From contig NZ_LR131273.1 in assembly GCF_900631615.1 (NCBI RefSeq), forward strand, positions 1,674,001-1,738,000: DNA of 64,000 nucleotides, read 5' to 3'. Under the pieces are notes generated by a model. That model did no database searches. It was not told the origin of the DNA and was given only the letters and a program-made list of their open reading frames with translations. The translations under genes were made by a program, and so were the position numbers. Shown here piece after piece: positions 1 to 8,309 of the stretch. The DNA comes from Tsukamurella paurometabola (GTDB taxonomy: Bacteria; Actinomycetota; Actinomycetes; Mycobacteriales; Mycobacteriaceae). How positions within the stretch are numbered: the first letter of the stretch is position 1; every line of letters begins with the position of its first letter.

Positions 1-2
1 GC

Positions 3-977
3 GTCACCGTCGACTACGTGGTCGAGCAGCAGACCGGGTACTCGAATCCGGCCCTGTTCTCGGTGCTGTGCGAGGTGGTCGTCGTGGCGCTCGCCGTCTT
101 CGGCCACACCGGCATCGCCAAGGTGGAACCGATTCTGGCCGTGGTGATCCTGGCGATCATGGCCTACCTGTTCGTCGACATGTTCGGCGACGGTTCCGCC
201 CGCCTGAACGCCCTGCCCCGCGACCCCGAGGGTCTCAGCGGCCTCGGCATCTTCGACATCGTCGTCGCCACCGCGATCTCGTGGACGGTGCTCTCGGCCG
301 ATATCAACCGCTTCGCGCGCAGCGAGCGCGGTGGCGTGATCGGCTCCGGGCTCGGCTACGTCGCTTCGACGGTGGCCGCAATGGCGCTGGGCGCCACAGC
401 GATCGCGTGGCTGCTCGCGAACGGCAAGGACGCCCCGCCCTTCGATCCGACGGTGATCGTGGCGGAGTTCGGCGTGCCCCTCGCCGGCGTCGTGTTCTTC
501 TCCGTCATGGCGACCAACTCGATGGCGGTGTACGGCATGGTCACCTCGCTGGTGAACGCCGAGCCCGGCCGCATCCGATTCCTACCCGCCGCACTGGGAC
601 TCGGCGTGATCTCCATCGCGGGATCGGCGTGGCTGGCGCTGCTGGACAAGTTCACGTCGTTCCTCACGGCGATCGGGATCGTCTTCATCCCCGTCTTCGC
701 GATCATCGTCGTGGACTTCTACGTGCTGCGACGCGGCCGGTACGCCGCGTCGCCGGCAGAGGCCGGTTCGCGCGACTACTGGTACCGCGGCGGGTGGAAC
801 CCGGTGGCGGTGGCGGTGTGGATCGTGGGCGTGGGTTTCTCGTCCGCCGTCACGTACCTGTGGGTGAGCCCGATCGGCGCCACGGTTCCGACCTTCCTCG
901 TGAGCGCGGGCCTGTACTGGGCCGCGAGCGCCGCCGTCCGGGGCCGGTCCGCGACGGCGGATCTCGTCGCGCGCTAG
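3..977 (+). CDS. NCS1-family nucleobase permease, 5' truncated
   Basis: This is the C-terminal part of a cytosine/purine-type cation symporter of the inner membrane. The frame is open from the window edge, so the true start lies upstream; the GTG at 18 is only the first in-frame start inside the window. About eight hydrophobic segments are visible, with the NCS1-like stretch ISWTVLSADINRFARS near the middle. The substrate cannot be read from the sequence. It converges on the TetR gene at 993 with a 15-base gap. Family assignment rests on the membrane pattern and this motif. Another amino-acid/polyamine/cation (APC)-superfamily nucleobase carrier is possible. Confidence 0.75.
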   Translation, partial: VTVDYVVEQQTGYSNPALFSVLCEVVVVALAVFGHTGIAKVEPILAVVILAIMAYLFVDMFGDGSARLNALPRDPEGLSGLGIFDIVVATAISWTVLSADINRFARSERGGVIGSGLGYVASTVAAMALGATAIAWLLANGKDAPPFDPTVIVAEFGVPLAGVVFFSVMATNSMAVYGMVTSLVNAEPGRIRFLPAALGLGVISIAGSAWLALLDKFTSFLTAIGIVFIPVFAIIVVDFYVLRRGRYAASPAEAGSRDYWYRGGWNPVAVAVWIVGVGFSSAVTYLWVSPIGATVPTFLVSAGLYWAASAAVRGRSATADLVAR

Positions 978-992
978 GCGGACGAGGGCGGA

Positions 993-1562
993 TCAGTCGC
1001 CCTCGGGCGGGCCGCCGAGGGCGCCGTCGGTGAAGGTGCGGAACGCGAAGGCGAGCGTGTCCAGCGACTGCAACGTGCCGCTCTCGTAGCCCACCAGCAG
1101 GTACAGCGCGGTGGTCGCGTACTTCTCGGCGAGCTCGCGATCACCGATCACCTCGGTGTAGGTCTCCGCGATCACGTCCCGCCGCTCGAGGTCGACCTCG
1201 GCCTGGTGCCGCGCGACCTCGGGGTCGTGCGCCGCCCACACGCGGATCGCCGCCTCGGTGGCGTGCGGCAGCGTCATGCCCACGTCGATGAGCGACATCA
1301 GTCGGTCGTACGCATCGGGTACCTGACGGGCGGCCTCGATCAGCCGGTCGCTCTTGGTCTGCCGCCAGTACTCGATCAGCGCCGACGTGAACTCGGGCCA
1401 GCTCGGATAGGCGTGGTAGAAGCTCCCGGTCGACGATCCGGCCTGCTCGCACACCGCCGCGAGTTTGAGCGCCGCGTGCCCCCGGTCGGCCAGCACCGCC
1501 AGCCCGGCCTCCAGGAACCGCAGCTGGACGTAGCGCGACGGGCTGGAGCGGGCGGGCGGCAT
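993..1562 (-). CDS. TetR-family transcriptional regulator
   Basis: A 189-aa protein with an N-terminal TetR helix-turn-helix at about residues 10-55 (FLEAGLAVLADRGHAALKLA, then STGSFYHAYPSWPEF). The C-terminal ligand domain is divergent. The frame stays open upstream, but the ATG at 1562 gives the normal TetR length and places the HTH at the N terminus. It is divergent from the DUF1345 gene (start 1611, 48-base gap), which is the most likely target besides itself. The ligand is unknown. I saw no clear palindrome in the short intergenic region. Confidence 0.8.
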   Translation of the reverse strand: MPPARSSPSRYVQLRFLEAGLAVLADRGHAALKLAAVCEQAGSSTGSFYHAYPSWPEFTSALIEYWRQTKSDRLIEAARQVPDAYDRLMSLIDVGMTLPHATEAAIRVWAAHDPEVARHQAEVDLERRDVIAETYTEVIGDRELAEKYATTALYLLVGYESGTLQSLDTLAFAFRTFTDGALGGPPEGD

Positions 1563-1610
1563 GCGGCGATGGTATCCGCCGCGCGAGCGGCACCGTGGAA
1601 AGCTGGCCGC

Positions 1611-2225
1611 ATGCGACGTTCGGTGCTGGTCCCCCTCCTCGAAACGGTGCTCACGCTCCTGGGCCTGGTCTGGCTCGCCGCGGTGCTGCTGTTCGGCCGT
1701 GCCGCCGTGCCGCTGCTGATCGTGTGGAACGTGGCCGCCGTGGCCTACGTGGTGGCCGGCTGGTTCCTGCTGCGCCGCCGGATCCCCGCCGGCGAGGACG
1801 ATCCGGATCTGGTGGCGGCGCCGCGCTGGCAGACCACGCTCTTCGCCGCGGTGGTCAGCGGCTCGGGTCTGGTGGGTGGCCTGCTCATGATCGCCACCCG
1901 CGGCGACGAGCCGGACCCGGCCCTCCAGCCCGTCGCCGCCGCCACCGTCCTCCTGTCCTGGCTCCTCCTGCACACCGCGTTCGCGCAGATCTACGCCCGC
2001 GACTACTTCTCGGCGGGCGGCCTGCAGTTCCCGGACTGCGAGCGCCCGCAGCTGACGGAATTCGTCTACTTCTCCATCACCATCGGCACGTCCTTCGCGG
2101 TCTCGGACGTCACCGTCACCCGACGTTCCACCCGCCGGCTGGTGATCGTGCACAGCGTGCTCAGCTTCTTCTTCAACGCGGCCGTCGTGGCGATCGCGCT
2201 GGACTGGATCAAGAGCGGAGGCTGA
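1611..2225 (+). CDS. DUF1345-family integral membrane protein
   Basis: A 204-aa protein with five to six membrane segments: about residues 8-28, 32-52, 75-95, 107-125 and 180-198. The DUF1345 hallmark is the stretch FVYFSITIGTSFAVSDVTV (about residues 150-168), followed by a basic RRSTRR patch. Members are bacterial inner-membrane proteins of unknown function. The ATG at 1611 puts the first membrane helix right at the N terminus; longer readings upstream are antisense to the divergent TetR gene. It converges on the HelR gene with 15 bases between them. Confidence 0.8.
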   Translation: MRRSVLVPLLETVLTLLGLVWLAAVLLFGRAAVPLLIVWNVAAVAYVVAGWFLLRRRIPAGEDDPDLVAAPRWQTTLFAAVVSGSGLVGGLLMIATRGDEPDPALQPVAAATVLLSWLLLHTAFAQIYARDYFSAGGLQFPDCERPQLTEFVYFSITIGTSFAVSDVTVTRRSTRRLVIVHSVLSFFFNAAVVAIALDWIKSGG

Positions 2226-2240
2226 GCACGCCGCGGCCGA

Positions 2241-4424
2241 TCAGGGCGCGGGCACCGGCGTCGAGAGCCCGGCGAGACACGCCGGCAGCGGCGCACGGTG
2301 CAGCACGCCGAGCCGCTGCGTCGCGCGGGTGAGCGCCACGTAGAGCTCCGCGGCGCCCCGCTCGCCGTCGCCGAGGATCACGTCGGGATCCACCACCAGC
2401 ACCGCGTCGAACTCGAGCCCCTTGGTCTCCGCCGGCGGGACCGCGCCCGGCGTCCCCTCGGGCCCGATGACGACGGACGTGCCCTCCCGGCCCGCCTCGT
2501 CTTCGGCGAACTCCGCGATCGCGTCCGTGAGATCGCCGTCGGCCACGCGCCGGGCCCACGGCCGCACTCCGGACGCGCGCACCGACTCCGGTGGCACCGC
2601 GCCGGGGGCGAACTCGGCCAGCACGTCCGCGGCCACCGCCATGATCTCCGACGGGGTGCGGTAGTTCACCGTGAGCGCGGTGTACGCCCACCGGCCCGCG
2701 ACGTACGGATCCAGCATCTCGCCCCACGAGCGGGCGCCCGCCGGGGCGCTGCGCTGCGTGAGGTCGCCGACCACCGTGAACGAGCGGGACGGGCAGCGCC
2801 GCATCAGCACCCGCCAGTCCATCGCCGACAGCTCCTGCGCCTCGTCCACCACCACGTGCCGGTACACCCACGTCCGGTCCGCGGCGGCGCGCTCCACCAG
2901 GTCGCGGGTGTCCCGCTCCTCGAACCGCCCGGCCAGATCGTCGGCGTAGAGCAGGTCGGTGGCGAAGAGGTGGTCCTCGTCGTCCATCGAATCCTGCCGG
3001 GAGACCAGCGAATCCAGCACGCCCTCCGCGAACTCCGCCTGCTCCTTGCGGGCCTCGGCGGCGGCCGCGTCGTCGCTCGCCTCGTGCGGCCCGAGCAGCT
3101 CCGCGAGCTCGTCCAGCAGCGGCACGTCGGAGACGGTCCAGGCGGCACCGTCGGACCGCAGCAGCGCAGGGTCCGCGCCCGCCGCCGCCAACCGCTCGGG
3201 CGAGCTCAGCAGGTCCGCGAGCAGGTCCTCGGGGGACAGCACGGGCCACAGCGCATCGACGGTCCGCCGGAACGTCCCGTCCACCGCGAGGTCCGCGAGC
3301 ATGCTGCCGCGCATCTCCTCCCAGGCGCGCGTGTCCTCGCGCCGCAGCCACTGCTTCCCGATCCGGCCCAGCGCCCGCTCGGTGATCGCCCAGGTCAGCA
3401 CGTCCAGGAACACGAACCGGGCCTGGTTGTGCGGCTGCCCGCTGTCCCGCGCCTCGTCGCGCGCCCAGCCGACGACGTCGGCCTCGATCCGCACCGTCGC
3501 GTCGCCGAGCCCGATGGAGACCGGGCCCTCCGGCAGGGTGCGGCGGTCGGTCACCGCGGCGGCGAGCACGTCGGCCATCGCCGCCGAGCCCTTGATCCGA
3601 GCCACCTCCGGCGTGTCCTCGGCGCGCGCCGTGACGCCGGGGTACAGCGTCGCCGGGGTCGCGAAGACGACGTCGGACTCGCCGAGCGAGGGCAGTACCC
3701 GGCCGATGTGCTTCAGGAAGGACGTGTTCGGCCCCACCACCAGCACGCCGTGCCGCTCGAACCGCGCCCGCTGGGTGTACAGCAGGTACGCCACCCGGTG
3801 CAGGGCCACCACGGTCTTGCCCGTGCCGGGCCCGCCCTCGATCACCGTGACGCCCGGGTTGTCGGACCGGATGATCCGGTCCTGATCGGCCTGGATGGTC
3901 GCGACGATGTCGCGCATCCCCTCCCCGCGCGGCGCGTTCACCGCGGCCAGCAGCGCCGCGTCGCCGCGGGCGTCGGCGCCCGGGCGACCCAGCATCTCGT
4001 CGCTGAACGCGGTCAGCGTGCGGCCGTCGCTGAGGAACTGCCGCCGGCGGTGCACGCCCTCCGGGTGCGCGCCCGTCGCCGTGTAGAAGGGCCGCGACGC
4101 CGGGGCCCGCCAGTCCAGGAGGAGTTCCCGGTCCCCGTCCTCCTCATCGAACAGGCCCAGGCGCCCCACGTACCGCGTCCCGACGGTGCCGTCCGGCTCC
4201 CCGTCGAGCCGGCCGAAGGCCAGCCCCTCCTCGGCGACGCTCAACCGCCGCACCTCCCGCGCGGAGGTCATCACGTCGCCCTCCCGGTCCACCGCGCGGC
4301 CCTCGTGGTCGCGCAGCGCGTCGTCGTACCGGCGACGCGCCCGGTCCCGCTCGGCGTCCAGCCGCGCGTACAACCCCGCCACGTAGTCGCGCTCCGATGC
4401 CAGCTCGTTCTCGTATTCAGACAT
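2241..4424 (-). CDS. helR: HelR/HelD-like RNA polymerase-recycling ATPase
   Basis: A 727-aa superfamily 1 (UvrD-like) ATPase. The N terminus is a charged coiled coil (residues 1-45, MSEYENELASERDYVAGLYA), as in the HelD arm that enters the RNA polymerase secondary channel. Walker A is GGPGTGKT at residues 197-204 and a Walker B-like VVVDEAQELS lies in the C-terminal half. The end carries the helicase motif YVALTRATQRLGV. HelR proteins displace rifamycins from RNA polymerase and recycle stalled complexes. The ATG at 4424 follows a GAGGTGGG ribosome site, and a rifamycin-associated element lies 52-71 bases upstream. No PcrA/UvrD 2B subdomain is evident, which argues against a repair helicase. 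Confidence 0.88.
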   Translation of the reverse strand: MSEYENELASERDYVAGLYARLDAERDRARRRYDDALRDHEGRAVDREGDVMTSAREVRRLSVAEEGLAFGRLDGEPDGTVGTRYVGRLGLFDEEDGDRELLLDWRAPASRPFYTATGAHPEGVHRRRQFLSDGRTLTAFSDEMLGRPGADARGDAALLAAVNAPRGEGMRDIVATIQADQDRIIRSDNPGVTVIEGGPGTGKTVVALHRVAYLLYTQRARFERHGVLVVGPNTSFLKHIGRVLPSLGESDVVFATPATLYPGVTARAEDTPEVARIKGSAAMADVLAAAVTDRRTLPEGPVSIGLGDATVRIEADVVGWARDEARDSGQPHNQARFVFLDVLTWAITERALGRIGKQWLRREDTRAWEEMRGSMLADLAVDGTFRRTVDALWPVLSPEDLLADLLSSPERLAAAGADPALLRSDGAAWTVSDVPLLDELAELLGPHEASDDAAAAEARKEQAEFAEGVLDSLVSRQDSMDDEDHLFATDLLYADDLAGRFEERDTRDLVERAAADRTWVYRHVVVDEAQELSAMDWRVLMRRCPSRSFTVVGDLTQRSAPAGARSWGEMLDPYVAGRWAYTALTVNYRTPSEIMAVAADVLAEFAPGAVPPESVRASGVRPWARRVADGDLTDAIAEFAEDEAGREGTSVVIGPEGTPGAVPPAETKGLEFDAVLVVDPDVILGDGERGAAELYVALTRATQRLGVLHRAPLPACLAGLSTPVPAP

Positions 4425-4475
4425 GCACCCACCTCGCAAGAAATCGGATCCGGCCAGCGAGTATGCGCCCTCCAC

Positions 4476-4495
4476 GGGGCCTTGCGGCAAGGCCC
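4476..4495. promoter_or_regulatory. Rifamycin-associated element (RAE)-like palindrome upstream of helR
   Basis: The sequence GGGGCCTTGCGGCAAGGCCC matches the actinobacterial rifamycin-associated element (consensus as I recall it GGGGCTTGCGGCAAGGCCC) apart from one extra C. On the minus strand a TATAAC -10 hexamer (complement of 4503-4508) lies just upstream, so the element sits at or just after the helR transcription start. RAEs mark rifamycin-inducible resistance genes, which fits the gene downstream. Confidence 0.85.
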
Positions 4496-4632
4496 GGGGT
4501 GCGTTATACATTGAAGTGGGAGAGAGGCTCCGCGTTCCTGCGCGCCTCCCACCGGGTGGTCGCTCGCCCCGGATTCCGCCCACTCTGACGCGAACCGCGC
4601 GCGAAACCCGCTTCGTCTGTAGGTTCGGACGA

Positions 4633-5277
4633 GTGGACCTCCGAAGATTCCTCGACGGTCGTGGGGGTCAGCTCGGCTTCCTCACCTATCAACACGCGTC
4701 GCTGGTGATCCAGTGCGTGCTGCTGGGAGCGGTGATCGCGCTGGTCATCGCCGCCCTGGTGTACCGCTCGCGCGCGGGGGCCGCGTTCGCCACCGCGGTC
4801 GCGTCCGTCGGTATGACGGTGCCGTCCCTCGCGCTGCTCGCGCTGCTGCTCATCGTGTTCGGACTGGGCGTGACCCCGTCGGTCACGATGCTCGCCTTCT
4901 ACGCGACGCTCCCCATCCTGACCAGCGCGATCGTCGGGCTGCAGGCCGTGCCGCCGGCCCTGGTCGAAGCAGCCCGCGGCCTGGGCATGCCCCGCTGGCG
5001 AGTGCTCGCCACCGTCGAACTGCCGAACGCGTGGCCCGTGATCCTCACCGGCATCCGGGTGAGCACGCAGCTCGTGGTCGGCGTCGCGACGGTCGTCGCC
5101 TACGTCCTCGGCCCGGGCCTGGGCTCCCTGATCTTCTCCGGCCTCGCCCGCCTCGGCGGCGCCGGTGCACTCGAATCCGCGTTGGTGGGCACCGTTCTCG
5201 TGGTGGCCGTCGCGCTCGTACTCGACGGTCTGCTGGTGCTCCTGGGCCGCTTCACCGTCTCGAAGGGACTGCGATGA
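4633..5277 (+). CDS. opuCB: Glycine betaine/choline ABC transporter permease (OpuCB/ProW type)
   Basis: A 214-aa inner-membrane permease with five to six helices. The binding-protein-dependent EAA loop is VEAARGLGMPRWRVLATVELPNAWP at about residues 116-140, where the ATPase docks. The GTG at 4633 starts a normal OpuC permease; an in-frame extension reaches back to 4423 but overlaps the helR promoter. It is the first gene of a tightly packed four-gene operon (permease, ATPase, permease, binding protein). Its stop overlaps the next ATG. The known role of the family is osmoprotectant uptake. Which solute is used cannot be told here. Confidence 0.85.
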   Translation: MDLRRFLDGRGGQLGFLTYQHASLVIQCVLLGAVIALVIAALVYRSRAGAAFATAVASVGMTVPSLALLALLLIVFGLGVTPSVTMLAFYATLPILTSAIVGLQAVPPALVEAARGLGMPRWRVLATVELPNAWPVILTGIRVSTQLVVGVATVVAYVLGPGLGSLIFSGLARLGGAGALESALVGTVLVVAVALVLDGLLVLLGRFTVSKGLR

Positions 5278-6446
5278 GTCGAACCACAGGCGTATCCATC
5301 GAGCTGGAGAAGGTGGTCAAGCGCTACCGCGGGCAGGAGAAGCCGGCGGTCAAGGAGCTGTCGATCGCCATCGAGGCGGGGGAGACGGTCGCCATCGTCG
5401 GGCCCTCGGGCTGCGGCAAGACCACCACGCTGAAGATGATCAACCGGCTGATCGAGCCCTCGTCCGGGCGCGTGCTCATCGGTGGGACCGACGTCACCAA
5501 GGCCGACGCCGACGAACTCCGACAGGGCATCGGCTACGTCGTGCAGGCCGGCGGCCTGTTCCCGCACTGGACCGTCGAGAAGAACGTCGGCGCGGTGCCG
5601 GGCCTCCTCGGCTGGGACAAGGCCCGCACTCGGGCCCGGGTCACCGAGCTGCTGGAACTGGTCGGGCTGGACCCGGAGGTCTTCCGCAGCCGGTTCCCCA
5701 AGGAGATGTCCGGCGGGCAGCAGCAGCGCGTCGGCGTCGCGCGCGCGCTGGCGGCCGACCCGCCGGTCCTGCTCATGGACGAGCCCTTCGGCGCGGTCGA
5801 CCCGATCACCCGCGTGCGGCTGCAGGACCAGCTCCTCGCGATCCAGGAGGAACTGCACAAGACCATCGTGATCGTGACGCACGACGTCGACGAGGCGATC
5901 AAGCTCGGCGACCGGGTGCTGATCCTCTCCGAGGGCGGCCAGATCGAGCAGTTCGGCACGCCCGAGGAGATCCTCACGGCGCCGGCCAACGCCTTCGTCG
6001 AGGAGTTCGTCGGCTCCGGCGCCACCCTCAAGCACCTCTCGCTCAGTTCCGTCGGCGAGATCCCCAGCGCCCCCGTCGTGCTCGCCCGTCCGGGTGACTC
6101 GTCGGAGGAGGTCGCCGCGCGCGCCAAGGAGGCGAGGCTCAGCTGGGTCGTGGTCGTCGACGAGGACGATCGGCCGCGCGCCTGGCCCTCGGTGTCCGAG
6201 GTGCTGAGCAAGCCAGTCGTCTCGACCTACGTCGACCAGCGACTGCCCGTCGCCGAGCGCACCGCGACCCTCGCCGACGCGCTCGACGTGATGCTGGCCT
6301 CCAGCCAGGGCGGCGTGCTGGTCACGCAGCGCGGCAAGGTGATCGGCGCGCTCACGATCGAGCAGGTGGCGGAGCGGATCCGGGAGCGGCAGGCCCTCGC
6401 GAATCCGGAACAGGCCGCCGACACCTACCGGGCGGCGCCGTCGTGA
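5274..6446 (+). CDS. opuCA: Osmoprotectant ABC transporter ATP-binding protein
   Basis: A 390-aa ATPase. Walker A is GPSGCGKTT (about residues 43-51), the signature is SGGQQQRVGVARAL, Walker B is VLLMDEPFGAVDP, and the switch histidine lies in VTHDVDEAI. The C-terminal ~140 residues form a degenerate CBS-pair region (ARLSWVVVVDEDDRPRAW and VLVTQRGKVIGALTIEQVAE), as in OpuA/OpuCA ATPases where it gates transport by ionic strength. The ATG overlaps the upstream stop (ATGA), and its own stop overlaps the downstream GTG, so the operon is translationally coupled. Confidence 0.9.
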   Translation: MSRTTGVSIELEKVVKRYRGQEKPAVKELSIAIEAGETVAIVGPSGCGKTTTLKMINRLIEPSSGRVLIGGTDVTKADADELRQGIGYVVQAGGLFPHWTVEKNVGAVPGLLGWDKARTRARVTELLELVGLDPEVFRSRFPKEMSGGQQQRVGVARALAADPPVLLMDEPFGAVDPITRVRLQDQLLAIQEELHKTIVIVTHDVDEAIKLGDRVLILSEGGQIEQFGTPEEILTAPANAFVEEFVGSGATLKHLSLSSVGEIPSAPVVLARPGDSSEEVAARAKEARLSWVVVVDEDDRPRAWPSVSEVLSKPVVSTYVDQRLPVAERTATLADALDVMLASSQGGVLVTQRGKVIGALTIEQVAERIRERQALANPEQAADTYRAAPS

Positions 6447-7240
6447 CCGCCGCGTCCCAGGCGCCGAAGACGGCGCGCGTCGGGCCCACGCCCCGGTTCG
6501 CCGGTGGCGTGCCGATCGACCTGATCCTCGAGCCGCTCCTCGTCGTGGTCGGCTTCGCCGGCTACCTGATCTGGCACGCGACACAGACGTTCTCGGAGAC
6601 CGAGGCCGTGCAGCTCCAGTGGTCGAAACTCGGCAGTTCGGTGTGGGAACACATCCAACTCACCGTCGTCTCCGCCGTGCTCGTGGTGCTCATCGCCATC
6701 CCCCTGGGGGTCCTCGTGACACGCAAGCGGTTCGCCCGCGTGGCGCCGATCATCGTGGCCCTCGCCAACGTCGGCCAGGCGGCACCCGTGCTCGGCATGG
6801 TGGTGCTGTTCGCCATGTGGTTCGGCACCGGCTTCCGCACCGCGGTCGCCGCACTGGTGGTCTACGCGGTGCTGCCGATCCTGCAGAACACCGTCACGGG
6901 GCTGCGCCAGGTGGACGACCGCGTGATCGAAGCCGCCCGCGGCCAGGGCTTCTCGGCCTTCCAGACGCTGATCCGGGTGGAACTGCCACTGTCGGTGCCG
7001 GTGATCCTGCACGGCGTCCGGACGGCCCTCGTCATCCTGGTCGGCACCGCCACCCTCGGCACCTTCATCGGCGCCGGCGGACTGGGCGTGCTCATCACCA
7101 CCGGCGTCACGCTGTACCTGCCCGCGCTCCTGTTCTCCGGCGCGCTGCTGGTCGCCCTGCTCGCCCTCGCGATCGACTGGCTGGCCCGGCTCGCCGAGTA
7201 CCTGCTGGCGCCGCGCGGCCTGCGCGGGGTGACGGCATGA
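6443..7240 (+). CDS. opuCD: Osmoprotectant ABC transporter permease (OpuCD type)
   Basis: The second permease of the system, 265 aa. A ~25-residue cytoplasmic N terminus is followed by six hydrophobic segments. The EAA loop is IEAARGQGFSAFQTLIRVEL at about residues 160-179. The GTG start overlaps the opuCA stop by four bases. Pairing two related permeases around one ATPase with one binding protein is the usual OpuC arrangement. Confidence 0.88.
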   Translation: MTAASQAPKTARVGPTPRFAGGVPIDLILEPLLVVVGFAGYLIWHATQTFSETEAVQLQWSKLGSSVWEHIQLTVVSAVLVVLIAIPLGVLVTRKRFARVAPIIVALANVGQAAPVLGMVVLFAMWFGTGFRTAVAALVVYAVLPILQNTVTGLRQVDDRVIEAARGQGFSAFQTLIRVELPLSVPVILHGVRTALVILVGTATLGTFIGAGGLGVLITTGVTLYLPALLFSGALLVALLALAIDWLARLAEYLLAPRGLRGVTA

Positions 7241-8226
7241 CGGCCGCGCGCAGGACCGCGCCGACACGCGTGCGGCGCGCGCTGCTGCCCGTGCTGGCGG
7301 CCCTGTCGCTCGTCCTCGCCGGATGCGGGCTCGAGAGCTCGTCGGGCCACTTCGTGCACGCCGAGCCGGCGGACGGCCGGACCCCGCTCGCGGGCGCGAA
7401 GATCTCCGTGACCTCGAAGTCCTTCTCCGAGGGCATCCTGCTCGGCAAGATCAGCACCACGATCCTGCAGGCCGCGGGTGCCGAGATCACCGACCTCACC
7501 AACGCGCCGGGATCGATGTCCTCGCGGCAGGCGATGGTGAGCGGCGCCGCCGACGTCTCCTGGGAGTACACCGGCACCATCTGGGTCAGTTACCTCGGCC
7601 AGACCGAGACCATCAGCGACTCCACCGCCCTGTGGAACCGGGTGCGCGACGCCGAGCGGGCCAACGGGATCGAGGTCCTCACCCCGGCACCGTTCAACAA
7701 CACCTACGCCTTCGCGGTCACACCGGCCCAGAAGGCGCAGCTGAAGCTGACCACGCTGAGCGAGCTGTTCCGGCTGCCGCCGGCGCAGCGCTCGCTGTGC
7801 GTGGACCCCGAGTTCCAGTCGCGCCCCGACGGACTCGGCCGGCTGCTGGAGAAGTACGAGGTGCCCCTCGGCAGCGGGACCCCGCCGGGCACCGTCACCA
7901 CGATGGACGCGGGTGTCATCTACTCCGCGATCTCCGGGAACACGTGCCTCGCCGGTGACGTCTACGCGACCGACGGCCGGATCCGGAAGCTCGGACTCCA
8001 GCTGCTGGAGGACGACCGGAAGTTCTTCCTGCCCTACGACGGTGTGCCCGAGGTCCGCACGGACGCGCTGGCGAAGTACCCCGCGATCAAGGACGTGCTC
8101 GGGAAGGTCAGCCGCCTGCTGACCAACGAGACGATGCAGGAGCTCAACGGGCAGATCGACATCGAGGGCCGCGATCCCGCCGACGTGGCCGCCACCTGGC
8201 TGAAGAAGGTCGGCCTCGTCCGCTGA
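7237..8226 (+). CDS. opuCC: Osmoprotectant-binding lipoprotein (OpuCC/ProX type)
   Basis: A 329-aa extracytoplasmic binding protein. The lipobox is LVLAGC, with the acylated Cys at about residue 29 after a basic and hydrophobic leader. The mature part has the OpuAC/QAT fold hallmarks KSFSEGILLGKI, MSSRQAMVSGAADVSWEYTG, and the YAFAV region. The ATG overlaps the upstream stop, although the same frame stays open far upstream as a shadow of opuCD. It ends the operon. Ligands of this family include glycine betaine, choline and other quaternary amines. Confidence 0.9.
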   Translation: MTAARRTAPTRVRRALLPVLAALSLVLAGCGLESSSGHFVHAEPADGRTPLAGAKISVTSKSFSEGILLGKISTTILQAAGAEITDLTNAPGSMSSRQAMVSGAADVSWEYTGTIWVSYLGQTETISDSTALWNRVRDAERANGIEVLTPAPFNNTYAFAVTPAQKAQLKLTTLSELFRLPPAQRSLCVDPEFQSRPDGLGRLLEKYEVPLGSGTPPGTVTTMDAGVIYSAISGNTCLAGDVYATDGRIRKLGLQLLEDDRKFFLPYDGVPEVRTDALAKYPAIKDVLGKVSRLLTNETMQELNGQIDIEGRDPADVAATWLKKVGLVR

Positions 8227-8309
8227 GGCCGGCGGTCGCGGCTCCGCGCTTTCGGTCGCCGTGAGCGGAAGGGTTCACCCGGCGCGCGCACCGTCCGACA
8301 CTGAAGCAC

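Noticed and set aside
2298-4514. Long open frame (738 codons) on the plus strand opposite helR
   Set aside because: The frame is a GC-rich shadow of helR. It has no recognisable domain and an Arg/His-heavy composition, while helR has clear motifs on the other strand.
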